Shown in pieces: positions 37,269-46,172 of a stretch of 64,000 bases of DNA; position 1 is the first letter of the stretch; each line of letters opens with the position of its first letter. The notes under the pieces were generated by a model. It was not told the DNA's origin, ran no database searches, and saw only the letters and a list, made by a program, of their open reading frames with translations. The position numbers and the translations under genes were made by a program. This DNA is from Algibacter miyuki. Its GTDB lineage: Bacteria > Bacteroidota > Bacteroidia > Flavobacteriales > Flavobacteriaceae. The stretch spans positions 434,001 through 498,000 of the forward strand of contig NZ_JAUFQP010000001.1 in assembly GCF_030409805.1 (NCBI RefSeq), written 5' to 3'.

Positions 37269-38198
37269 TTATTTTAATGAGGTTTTTAAAATGAGTTCAT
37301 AATTGTTAACAACCAAAACTTTGATATCTCGATTATTTCGTTGGAATATTTTTTTAATTCCACTGATTTGGGGAACACCCGAGATGTTTATATCGTTAAC
37401 AACATCTCCTACAACTTCACGTTTGGCATCGGCTCTAAAACTATTTTCGACATAAATACCTTCGCTACCATCTTGTAAATCGTAGGCTTTTAATTTTACG
37501 GCTTGATGCAGAATGTTTTCAATTTCTATCATAGCACGGTTGGGATGGAAGCTTATAAAACCGTAAACGGGAGTGTTCTTTGGAACGATGCTATTATTAA
37601 TTAGAGCATCCTTGACTAATCGCATTCTTAAACGATAGTTTGTACTCACAGTTTGGTTTCCATCTACGGTTACGTATATGGTTGAATCAGTTTTGAAATA
37701 GTCATAATCTGGGTTGTTTTTTGGTGTAGAGGCAAAAAAAAGGTTATGTTCTAGTCCAATTTCCTTGGTATCTATTTTCTTTTCGATTTTTAGAACAGTA
37801 CTATCAATTCTCAGAGTTTTAGTAATGGCTAAGTTTGAGTTAGAATTTCGATATTGATTTTCGGTATAATTTATTTTGCCAAATCGATAAATACTATCGA
37901 CTATGCGTTGCTTTTCTTTTTCAATTAAATCGGGATCATAAAACCCCATAGAATCAATTAGTGCTTCATTGTAAATACTTGGAGCATTAGTCTCTCGAAC
38001 CTCTTTTAGGTCGTTAATAGCATTAAGTTTTGATGAATAATCAGCTTGTTCTTGCTCAAGTTCAGGAACAAGTGTTTCTTTTAAGTTCTTATTTTCTTCA
38101 GAATGATCTCTCATTATCATAATGGAATAGGATATCAGAAAAATCAGAACAATTGCGATAACAGAACCAAATACGATTTTATTCTTTTCTAGTTTCAT
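37269..38198 (-). CDS. traM: Conjugative transfer protein TraM
   Basis: 309 residues with an N-terminal membrane anchor (IVFGSVIAIVLIFLISYSIMIM). A linker follows, and a periplasmic domain with VPKNTPVYGFISF and DLQDGSEGIYVENSFRADA. This is the TraM family, comparable to the VirB10 core-channel protein. It is shorter than CTnDOT TraM because the central spacer is reduced. It lies between traK and traN as in other Bacteroidetes elements; a traL was not recognised between them. Confidence 0.85.
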   Translation of the reverse strand: MKLEKNKIVFGSVIAIVLIFLISYSIMIMRDHSEENKNLKETLVPELEQEQADYSSKLNAINDLKEVRETNAPSIYNEALIDSMGFYDPDLIEKEKQRIVDSIYRFGKINYTENQYRNSNSNLAITKTLRIDSTVLKIEKKIDTKEIGLEHNLFFASTPKNNPDYDYFKTDSTIYVTVDGNQTVSTNYRLRMRLVKDALINNSIVPKNTPVYGFISFHPNRAMIEIENILHQAVKLKAYDLQDGSEGIYVENSFRADAKREVVGDVVNDINISGVPQISGIKKIFQRNNRDIKVLVVNNYELILKTSLK

Positions 38199-38221
38199 AA
38201 TAGTGCGTTTTTAAGTAGTTA

Positions 38222-38839
38222 TTATGGGTTTTTGTAATCAACTTTTTTTAAAGTTTTTTCAAAGTAATTTGAGATTAACAACCCATGTGTGTTTTTGGGG
38301 TAGTTACGGTCAACAACAAGTAAATTCCCTGTAGACGTTAGTTCATAAGTATCAACAACAGTCCCGCGATTAATTTCAAAAATCGTTTTGGTTTGAAATT
38401 GATAAGGTTCAACTTGTAGATCTAGTTTTGATTCTATACTTAATACCTTTTGAATCAATGAGTATTGAATTAGGCGATTATAAACACCATTCGCTTTTTT
38501 CTGTCGATAAAGATTATCTACAGAGCTATTTCCAAGCCACAATGCTTTCTCTAAATTCTTTTCATAATTACTGGCGTCTATGTTGTAGAAGTACGAATGA
38601 AATAGTTCTAAATGTGCCAAAGCTTCGACTTTAAAGTTTTCCTTTTGAATAACCCATTTTAAAGGAATAACTGTTCCGTCTGTGTTTACGGCAAACGAAC
38701 TGTTCAGTGCTTTTTTATGAGTATCATAAACAACCCATCCAGAAAAAATGCTAGAACCTAAGGCGCAGATAATGACAACTAGAACGATGAACCGATTAAT
38801 TTTTAAAATAGTGTATATATTTTTGTACGATGTTTTCAT
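38222..38839 (-). CDS. traK: Conjugative transfer protein TraK
   Basis: 205 residues with one N-terminal membrane span (FIVLVVIICALGSSIFSGWVVY). A VirB8-like periplasmic domain follows, with FKVEALAHLELFHSYFYN and RLIQYSLIQKVLSIES. TraK is the VirB8 counterpart that nucleates the inner-membrane part of the channel. It precedes traM by 23 bp. Confidence 0.88.
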   Translation of the reverse strand: MKTSYKNIYTILKINRFIVLVVIICALGSSIFSGWVVYDTHKKALNSSFAVNTDGTVIPLKWVIQKENFKVEALAHLELFHSYFYNIDASNYEKNLEKALWLGNSSVDNLYRQKKANGVYNRLIQYSLIQKVLSIESKLDLQVEPYQFQTKTIFEINRGTVVDTYELTSTGNLLVVDRNYPKNTHGLLISNYFEKTLKKVDYKNP

Positions 38840-38852
38840 ATTGATATTAAGG

Positions 38853-39695
38853 TTAAGCAGTGAATAATCTTAAAGTGAAGGCAACTGCACGTTTATAAAG
38901 TTTGAACTTTAAGAATACAATAAAGGCAACAGATCCTAATTGAACTACGGGAGCGAAAAATCGGCTTCCTACATCAGTACCAAAAAGGTTACTCCAAAAA
39001 TTGGTGTTAATCTCAGTATATATGGCGTTAATAAAGATGTTAACTAGAAAAAATGCAGGAACAAGCATATATACTGCAGCATATAATTTGAAAAAAGTGT
39101 AAGCCATGGATCGGAATTTTTCAAATACAGCAAGGCTTAGTATTAAAGGAAAAAAGGCTTGCATAATACCTAGAAGGAAATAGCGCTCAGATAAAAATAA
39201 GGGGTATATAAATAGATCTAAAATCCATAGGCCTAGACTAATAATAAATGCAATGATTTTCCATCCGAAAAGAGGTGTTACTAAGGCATCGTATAATAAG
39301 GCCATAGCTTTTTTGGCGGCTTCCAATGCACCCACATCCTCTTCAATTGGGATATCCTGCATTTGTAAGGGGAGGAGTGCAGGAGCCGTATTTCTATATT
39401 GAGACTCTATAGCCACAAGTACGCCATCAAAGAATCCTAAAATTTGAGTTGAGAAAATAACCAGGAGAACTATAGCCAAATTCTTTGCGAGTTCCCCAGG
39501 ATTTAATCCCCAAGAATAGCCATCTTTATTGGCTATCCCTTCATTATATTTTTTTAGGATGTTAACTAGGAAAAAGAGTACCGCAAGCGTTTTCATTCCT
39601 GTAATGGTATATTGTGAGAAATTACTGCTTTTTATAGTTTGAAAAACAGTATCGATGTATTCTAATCCAATTCCTAAAAAGTATAATTCATTCAT
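38853..39695 (-). CDS. traJ: Conjugative transfer protein TraJ (VirB6-like)
   Basis: 280 residues with several membrane spans (MKTLAVLFFLVNIL, AIVLLVIFSTQILGFF, ILDLFIYPLFLSERYF, VYMLVPAFFLVNIFI). TraJ is the polytopic inner-membrane component comparable to VirB6. It starts 2 bp after the end of traI-like and lies just upstream of traK. Confidence 0.82.
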   Translation of the reverse strand: MNELYFLGIGLEYIDTVFQTIKSSNFSQYTITGMKTLAVLFFLVNILKKYNEGIANKDGYSWGLNPGELAKNLAIVLLVIFSTQILGFFDGVLVAIESQYRNTAPALLPLQMQDIPIEEDVGALEAAKKAMALLYDALVTPLFGWKIIAFIISLGLWILDLFIYPLFLSERYFLLGIMQAFFPLILSLAVFEKFRSMAYTFFKLYAAVYMLVPAFFLVNIFINAIYTEINTNFWSNLFGTDVGSRFFAPVVQLGSVAFIVFLKFKLYKRAVAFTLRLFTA

Positions 39696-39697
39696 AA

Positions 39698-40267
39698 TTA
39701 ATAGTTCGATTCTCTATTGTTTATTTTGTCCTGCATCTTTCTAAATGATATGATGTCTCTATAGCGTTCTGTCTTTTTTGTTATTTCTGCTACCATTTCA
39801 TTCGATTCAACTTCCTTTTGTTTTAAAATGCCAGCACGTTCGGCATCAGTCATTTTTAAGAAATCACTTGATAGTATTTGGTCAATAAAATTCATGCTAT
39901 CTAAAGAATTTTCAATAATGGCATTGAACGATTCTGAAATACGATTAACTTCCTCGGGTTTTATGTATGGAGAGTTTAGAATATCACGTAAATCGTCACG
40001 AACCACGTTAAAAAGAATTTGATTGTTTTTGGCCATTTCTTTTATGGCGTTAAGTTGCCGGATAACATTATTTACTTTTTCAATATTATCTTTTTGTGTT
40101 TTGAGAAATTGGACCGTTTTTAATAATTGAGAAGTCTGTTTTGCTGATTCTATAAGGGATTTGGCAAGACTTATAAAATTAGTGTTGTCGTAAACAGGCA
40201 TGCCTTGTGCACTTGTTTTAAAGCTAAAGGCGATTACCATTACTAGGATTAGGAGTTTTGTTTTCAT
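39698..40267 (-). CDS. TraI-like conjugative transfer protein (VirB5-like)
   Basis: 189 residues with a signal peptide (LILVMVIAFSFKTSAQ). A long coiled helical region follows (SAKQTSQLLKTVQFLK, IEKVNNVIRQLNAIKE). It resembles the small secreted minor-pilin type found between TraG and TraJ in Bacteroidetes elements. It is much shorter than CTnDOT TraI but occupies the same place. Confidence 0.68.
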   Translation of the reverse strand: MKTKLLILVMVIAFSFKTSAQGMPVYDNTNFISLAKSLIESAKQTSQLLKTVQFLKTQKDNIEKVNNVIRQLNAIKEMAKNNQILFNVVRDDLRDILNSPYIKPEEVNRISESFNAIIENSLDSMNFIDQILSSDFLKMTDAERAGILKQKEVESNEMVAEITKKTERYRDIISFRKMQDKINNRESNY

Positions 40268-40278
40268 TTTTTTTGGTT

Positions 40279-42675
40279 TTAAGATGAATATTCAGTGATT
40301 GCTTTTTCCATATTTTGATGCTTTTCATAAAGCTTCATAATGGCTTCGTTTTCTGCACCATCTGTGAGATAAGCGGCATAAACTTTCTTGGGGACTTCCA
40401 ATCGGAAAATGTTACTCTCTTTACCTATTTTGATAAACATTTCTGTATATTTTCGTGGACCTGTAAGGTTGTTTTTAATGGACTTTAATTGATTCAAGTC
40501 ATGACTAGAGAGGTTTAATCGTTTCTGCAATTCATCATAGCCTTTTTCATTGTTTAGGCTATAGATAACTTGTGTGTTTTCTAGAATACTTGCAGATGTA
40601 GAATTGTTTGGTAATTGGTTTATGGATTGCAGAATAATCCCAATTGCTCCATTTTGTTTTCTAATGGCTTGGTAATAGAATTCTACGCTTTCCAAAACAT
40701 TTTCAAACTTGAGTTGTTTAGCAAACTCATCAAATAGAATGATGCCTTTTTCTGCTCTGTTTTTCCAAATGGTTCTTTGTATCGCAGATTTTATAAGCTT
40801 AAGCATAACAGCTAAAATTTCTTTATTATCTTTTACTTCATCCAGCTCAAAAACGATTAGGCGTTTGTCTTCTATCTTGTAGGTTTGATCTTCACTTACT
40901 TCAAATAAGAAACTATAGAGTCCATCGCCTACATATTCCGACATGATGTGTAGAAAGTTTGTAATATTGAAATAATTTTCATGAATCTTCAATTGTTTTA
41001 AAAGATTGTCTTTTCTAGTTTCAATGAATTCATAAAAGCTATTAAGAGAATGATTATTTGAAACTTCAGAATAGTAAAAGCGAAGTATCTTTTTTATAGA
41101 AACAGATTCTGCTTTACTCACCTTAAAATCTGAAGCAAAGAGTTCAAATAAAAAGGTAGATAAATCTTCAAGCCTTTCTGGCGTTATGTCATCTATATTC
41201 GTAATATAAAAAGGATTGATACCAAGGTTTTTTCCGCTTTCATATCTTAATACAGTGTATTGCTTTGGGTAGAGTTTAGCAAATTTGGTATACGAACCAC
41301 CTAAGTCTATAATGACCAATCTAACGCCGCTTTCAAAATATTGACGTAGAATGTTATTGGCTAAAAAAGATTTTCCTTCACCAGTTGGAGCAAATATGGC
41401 AAAGTTTCTAGCTTTAATACGGTTCTTTTTTTCGTCCCAAACATCCTTTAAAACAGGAATATTATGTTCTCTATCATTAAAAATGATACCGGTGTTATCT
41501 GTTTTGTAATTACTGTTATTAATTAGTAAGCATAAAGCATGTTTTAAATCGGTAACATATAAATCTTCATTAGAAAAGTTGGAAGAAAAACAGAAATAGC
41601 TATTCAGTAAATAATTTTTACGTTCTTCACCTCTTGGGTAATACGGGATAATGTCTATTTCCTTAAACTCCGTTTTTATTTTGGATCCTATTTTAGCTAG
41701 CGCTTTGGCTTGCTGCGCCCAATAAATAATATTTAAATGGCCGCGAATAACACGAGCTTTATCATCGGAATTAATTTTATCTAGAATATGTTGGATTTTC
41801 TGTAGTACCACTTTGTTTTGAGAGCCAAAATTGGAACTCTTGTTTAGCTCCTCAACTTTTTTGTCTAAAAGTTTTCGCCATTTTTGCTTATCATCTAAAT
41901 AAATAATTTGATTAACAATATGGTTTTCATTCAAAGTAAGTCCAATGCCATCTATAAACCCTTGATGAAATACAAAATCGTCAGAAGTAAAACGTTCATT
42001 GGTTTTGCTAGTTTGTACACTTTCTCCAAAACATAGTTCGCTATTTACGGCCAAAGTATCAAAATAGTGTTCACCAATATTAACATTAGTTTTTGCTAGA
42101 AGAATATCTGTATCCAAATCGATGTTAAACCCATTGAAATAGTTGTTAGTCAACTCGTGTATGGTTTTTTCTTGCATGGGGAGAAATTCCATTTTACGAC
42201 TGTTATTAATAAAGGAAACAGAGTCAGTAACTGCAGCCATAAACGTGTTGATATGGTCGTCAATGTCTTTCACTATTTTTTTAGATACCTTTTTAAAAGG
42301 GTTTACAAATTTACTGTTGTTAAGCGCGTTGCTTTTAGTCAAGATGAAGAACAGATAACACTGATGCTCCATATACTCTCGGCCTTTAAAGTGTTTGTGT
42401 GTAGCTTGCTCTAAAAAGGTGTTGTTTGGTAGTTCTTCGGATGTGTAAGTCTTTTTTAAATAGATATCTTGTTTATGAACAACACAGCCCGTAGGTAAAG
42501 ATTTAATGGCTTGAAACCACGCTCCATGAATATCTTCAAAATCCTTTTCTGAAAGGGAGTAGATTTCAGGAAGCGAACCTTTATAACATAAAATCACATT
42601 GCCGTTGTTTGCAAAAACAACATTTTCTTGAATGTCAATAATGGGATAATAGGATTGTAGATTTATCTTATTCAT
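40279..42675 (-). CDS. traG: TraG-family conjugative transposon ATPase (VirB4-like)
   Basis: 798 residues. The C-terminal ATPase domain has the P-loop FAPTGEGKSFLANN (Lys435), Walker B GIILFDEFAKQLKF and the IIDLGGSYTKFAKLYP segment typical of VirB4 proteins. The N-terminal half has the TraC-like domain. It powers assembly of the mating channel at the inner membrane. It overlaps the DUF4133 gene by 8 bp, so translation is coupled. Confidence 0.92.
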   Translation of the reverse strand: MNKINLQSYYPIIDIQENVVFANNGNVILCYKGSLPEIYSLSEKDFEDIHGAWFQAIKSLPTGCVVHKQDIYLKKTYTSEELPNNTFLEQATHKHFKGREYMEHQCYLFFILTKSNALNNSKFVNPFKKVSKKIVKDIDDHINTFMAAVTDSVSFINNSRKMEFLPMQEKTIHELTNNYFNGFNIDLDTDILLAKTNVNIGEHYFDTLAVNSELCFGESVQTSKTNERFTSDDFVFHQGFIDGIGLTLNENHIVNQIIYLDDKQKWRKLLDKKVEELNKSSNFGSQNKVVLQKIQHILDKINSDDKARVIRGHLNIIYWAQQAKALAKIGSKIKTEFKEIDIIPYYPRGEERKNYLLNSYFCFSSNFSNEDLYVTDLKHALCLLINNSNYKTDNTGIIFNDREHNIPVLKDVWDEKKNRIKARNFAIFAPTGEGKSFLANNILRQYFESGVRLVIIDLGGSYTKFAKLYPKQYTVLRYESGKNLGINPFYITNIDDITPERLEDLSTFLFELFASDFKVSKAESVSIKKILRFYYSEVSNNHSLNSFYEFIETRKDNLLKQLKIHENYFNITNFLHIMSEYVGDGLYSFLFEVSEDQTYKIEDKRLIVFELDEVKDNKEILAVMLKLIKSAIQRTIWKNRAEKGIILFDEFAKQLKFENVLESVEFYYQAIRKQNGAIGIILQSINQLPNNSTSASILENTQVIYSLNNEKGYDELQKRLNLSSHDLNQLKSIKNNLTGPRKYTEMFIKIGKESNIFRLEVPKKVYAAYLTDGAENEAIMKLYEKHQNMEKAITEYSS

Positions 42676-42946
42676 AGTGTATAGCTGTCGATTTTTTATT
42701 ACTTATTATTTTGGGGAAAATTTTAGAGAATTGTATGATTTGTGGATTATGTACAGACTTGGTCAGGCTTACATACAAGCAGGAATTCAGAATAAATACC
42801 CCAATAATTATCATAAAACTGAAAGAGAAGATGATAACTAGGAGTGAGGCTATAACAACAATCATCATTAAGGCAAATAGTGAAACGGGCAACCCGAAAA
42901 TCATTGCCCGTTTTCTAATATTTTTATAGACTTCGTATTTCTTCAT
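42668..42946 (-). CDS. traF: TraF-type small membrane protein (DUF4133)
   Basis: 92 residues with two membrane spans (FGLPVSLFALMMIVVIASLL, SFSFMIIIGVFIL). DUF4133/TraF is the VirB3-like inner-membrane subunit of Bacteroidetes conjugation systems. Its stop overlaps traG. Confidence 0.85.
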   Translation of the reverse strand: MKKYEVYKNIRKRAMIFGLPVSLFALMMIVVIASLLVIIFSFSFMIIIGVFILNSCLYVSLTKSVHNPQIIQFSKIFPKIISNKKSTAIHYE

Positions 42947-42981
42947 ACCATTTCTTTTTATAATATTGTTGATACAGTAAA

Positions 42982-43269
42982 TTATACTACGATGCTTATT
43001 AAGTAAGTGAAGATGCCTACAACTGCTCCAGCAATTAATACAAAGACAAGTACACGTGTAATTCCTTTTTTTAGGTCTGCATTTTCTCCAAAGAAATGTC
43101 CTGCATTGAATAAAAAACCAACTAAAAATATGATACCTAGAATGATTGGGAAGATGGATCTAATGGTGTCCGAAACATCATTTACGGAGTCTTCAATACC
43201 TCCAATTTGTGCAAAGCTTGAAATAGAGACCAGGAGCATAGCGAGTAGTGTAAAAACTGATTTTTTCAT
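42982..43269 (-). CDS. traE: TraE-type small membrane protein (DUF4134)
   Basis: 95 residues with a signal peptide (TLLAMLLVSISSFAQ) and two membrane spans. DUF4134/TraE is the VirB2-like pilin candidate. It is the first gene of the minus-strand traE-F-G-I-J-K-M-N-lipoprotein operon. The 177-bp gap to the divergent amidase gene should hold both promoters. Confidence 0.85.
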   Translation of the reverse strand: MKKSVFTLLAMLLVSISSFAQIGGIEDSVNDVSDTIRSIFPIILGIIFLVGFLFNAGHFFGENADLKKGITRVLVFVLIAGAVVGIFTYLISIVV

Positions 43270-43446
43270 AATAGTTGAGATTAAGCCGTTTATGGTAACG
43301 GGTGATTAATAGTTTGAGAAAGTTATTATGAAAAGGAAGTAATGCGGAGCATTCAATAAATTTTAACGCTTAATGCTGTTAAACTTTTGAAGATTACCAA
43401 GGAAGTTCTTGATTTATTGAATTTTGTGTAATCTAAAACGGTTACT

Positions 43447-44097
43447 ATGCATGTAATAAATCGAATTGCAGTGTGCCTATGCTGTGTAGGTTTCTTAAAT
43501 TTTTCTTTCGGGCAAAAAAGGGTAGAAGTAAAGCCTCTTGTTATAGTTATAGATCCAGGACATGGCGGTAAAGATGCTGGAGCAATATCTAGAACTGGAG
43601 TAAGGGAAAAGGATATCGTTTTGAGTATTGCTAATAAAATAGTTGAACTCAATTATAGATTGAATAAGCAACCTTTAGATGTTTTTCTTACCAGGTACAC
43701 AGATACGTTTGTTTCACTTGCTGATAGAACTCGATTATCAAAAAAACTAAAAGCCGATGTGTTTATTTCTATCCATTGCAATGCATCAGCTAATCCAAAA
43801 GCATCCGGAACGGAAGTTTATATATATCCTAAAAGTGACATGCAAGCACAAGCATCTGCTTATTTAGGTTTTACTATACAAAAACGATTGACAAATACAG
43901 TTGGTTTTAAAAATAGAGGTGTGAAATTTGGAGATTTCCAAGTGTTAAGGGATAGTCGTACTGAATGCGTAACGATCCTATTGGAAATTGGGTTTTTGTC
44001 TCAGATTGATGAGGTGGAGTATTTATTGGAGGAGGAGGTGCAGGGGGCTGTTGCTTTAGAAATACTTCAATCGATTATTACAGTTTTAAGGATATGA
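43447..44097 (+). CDS. N-acetylmuramoyl-L-alanine amidase
   Basis: 216 residues with a signal peptide (AVCLCCVGFLNFSFGQ). An Amidase_3 domain follows: IDPGHGGKDAGAI (zinc His), EKDIVL (zinc Glu), SIHCNAS (zinc His) and LLEIGFLSQ (catalytic Glu). It cleaves peptidoglycan stem peptides in the periplasm. Facing away from traE, it is the likely local peptidoglycan hydrolase of the mating channel. It has no LysM or SH3 domain. Confidence 0.88.
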   Translation: MHVINRIAVCLCCVGFLNFSFGQKRVEVKPLVIVIDPGHGGKDAGAISRTGVREKDIVLSIANKIVELNYRLNKQPLDVFLTRYTDTFVSLADRTRLSKKLKADVFISIHCNASANPKASGTEVYIYPKSDMQAQASAYLGFTIQKRLTNTVGFKNRGVKFGDFQVLRDSRTECVTILLEIGFLSQIDEVEYLLEEEVQGAVALEILQSIITVLRI

Positions 44098-44351
44098 GTT
44101 AGTTATTCATTGGGATTGTTGTAAATGTAAGAGGGTGATAGTTTTTTGTAAAATCCTATATATTAAGTACAAGAACTTAAAATGATTCATTCCATTGATA
44201 AATATTAGATTGATTAATGCTAATATGTCTTTCAAGTAGTATAAAATTATAAATGCATTGAGGATTACACTTTCTAAATAATTAGATTTAATTTAGTTTT
44301 TAATGATTAGGTGAAAATCTTTTTTAACTTGTAGAGTTTATTATCAATAAT

Positions 44352-46172
44352 ATGTATCTACAAAATTTAAAACTTTGGAATTTTAGAAAATATGGAAATT
44401 CTAATCCATTTGATTTACAAGAACCAAGTCTTAATTTGAATTTTTCAAAAGGAGTAAATGTCCTAATCGGTCAAAATGATTCAGGTAAAACAGCTATAAT
44501 TGATGCTATTAAATTAGTTTTGAAAACTCATAGTTACGATTGGCTTAAAATTGTAAATGAAGATTTTTATTTCGATTCAGACCGACTCAGGATAGAGCTT
44601 GTTTTTGATGATTTAGATCCAGAAGAGGCAAAACATTTTACAGAATGGCTAGGATGGAATAAAGAGGTAGGTAAAGAGCCAAGATGTTTTTTACGCCTAA
44701 TTTATGATGTTAGAAGAAACATTGCTGACAACAAGATATTTCCATCAGATGTAAAAGCAGGTGTTGATCCTGTTGGATATCAGTTAACTGCTGAGGCAAG
44801 AGAGTTTATAAAAACGACCTACCTAAAACCTCTTAGAAATGCAAAAGCAGAGCTCGTGCCAAGAAAAAATTCTAGACTAGCTCAAATTCTACAGGAACAC
44901 GAAGCATTTAGAGGAAGAAATAAAGATCATTCACTAGTTAGTCTTTTTAACGATTTTAATGTTTCAGTTGAAAAGTACTTTTTAGGTATTGCAAATAATG
45001 ACGTCCCTTTACCACCGACTGAACAAAAAGGAAAAGAGTTAAAGGACGAAATAGATAGTTATATAAGATCCTTTTATGATGAGACAAAGGAATCAGCATT
45101 TGGAGTTAAGGATAATAATCTTAAAAATATTTTAGAGAAGTTAGAATTATCTATCAAAGATGAAATCAATCCAGGTTTAGGTACTCTAAATCGCTTATTT
45201 ATGGCATCTGAGTTATTACACTTGCATAAGAAAAACTGGACTGGAATAAGATTAGGTTTAATTGAAGAATTAGAAGCGCATCTCCATCCTCAAGCCCAAA
45301 TGCAAATTATAGAAGCTCTTCAGAAAGAGAAAGAGATTCAGCTTATTTTAACGACGCATAGCCCTAATCTTGGATCTAAGATAAAATTAGAAAACCTTAT
45401 ATTATGTAGTAATAATTATGCATTTCCTATGGGTAATGAATATACCCAGTTAGATGAAGAAGATTATGGGTTTTTAGAACGATTTCTAGATGCTACTAAG
45501 GCTAATTTGTTTTTTGCCAAAGGAGTTATTATGGTCGAAGGATGGTCTGAAGAAATATTACTGCCAGCAATAGCTCAAAGATTAAAAGAGCAAGATGTTA
45601 TTCAAAAGAACTTAACTGAGGCAGGCGTCTCTATAGTAAATGTTACTAGTACTGCATTTCAACGTTATGCTAGAATATATTTACGTAAGGATAGTTTGTT
45701 AAATAAAATTGAAACACCTGTTGCTGTTATTACAGATGTTGATGTTAGAGCTTTTGAGGAAACCATAGAAACCGATCAAGATGGAAAATACAAAAAAGTA
45801 TATTTAAAGCAAGATGTAGCCACGGTGTTAGTAAAATCAATTACCAAAATAACAGAATTAGAAGCTAAATTTGATAAAGAAAATGTAAAATCTTTCATAG
45901 CTAAAGATTGGACTTTGGAGTACGCTTTATTAAAATCATCATCTCTTAAATCGCTCTTTGAAGAGGCGCTTATAGAAGTGCATCCACAAATAGATCGCGA
46001 TAATTTTGAAGCCGAATTAGGAAAAAAATTAATAAATAAAACACTATATAAAACGGAATTAGCGTATCAACTAGCTTCAAAATTAGATAAGCATACTACG
46101 CTCGCAATTTCAGAGGACGATACTGGAATTAAATATTTGATTGATGCTATAAAGTATGTTTGCAATGATTAA
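44352..46172 (+). CDS. gajA: OLD-family ATPase/TOPRIM nuclease (GajA-like)
   Basis: 606 residues. The N-terminal AAA/ABC-type ATPase has LIGQNDSGKTAII (Lys46), the Walker B-like IEELEAHLHPQAQ and the H-loop LTTHSP. The C-terminal TOPRIM domain has VIMVEGWSEE (catalytic Glu), VITDVDVRAFE (Asp-x-Asp) and a late Lys in LYKTELAYQ. OLD-family proteins with a UvrD-like helicase neighbour form the Gabija anti-phage system, where this subunit nicks or cuts DNA when nucleotide is depleted. Here it overlaps the helicase gene by 8-17 bp. Cargo position in a conjugative element fits a defence role. It is close to canonical GajA in length. Confidence 0.82.
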   Translation: MYLQNLKLWNFRKYGNSNPFDLQEPSLNLNFSKGVNVLIGQNDSGKTAIIDAIKLVLKTHSYDWLKIVNEDFYFDSDRLRIELVFDDLDPEEAKHFTEWLGWNKEVGKEPRCFLRLIYDVRRNIADNKIFPSDVKAGVDPVGYQLTAEAREFIKTTYLKPLRNAKAELVPRKNSRLAQILQEHEAFRGRNKDHSLVSLFNDFNVSVEKYFLGIANNDVPLPPTEQKGKELKDEIDSYIRSFYDETKESAFGVKDNNLKNILEKLELSIKDEINPGLGTLNRLFMASELLHLHKKNWTGIRLGLIEELEAHLHPQAQMQIIEALQKEKEIQLILTTHSPNLGSKIKLENLILCSNNYAFPMGNEYTQLDEEDYGFLERFLDATKANLFFAKGVIMVEGWSEEILLPAIAQRLKEQDVIQKNLTEAGVSIVNVTSTAFQRYARIYLRKDSLLNKIETPVAVITDVDVRAFEETIETDQDGKYKKVYLKQDVATVLVKSITKITELEAKFDKENVKSFIAKDWTLEYALLKSSSLKSLFEEALIEVHPQIDRDNFEAELGKKLINKTLYKTELAYQLASKLDKHTTLAISEDDTGIKYLIDAIKYVCND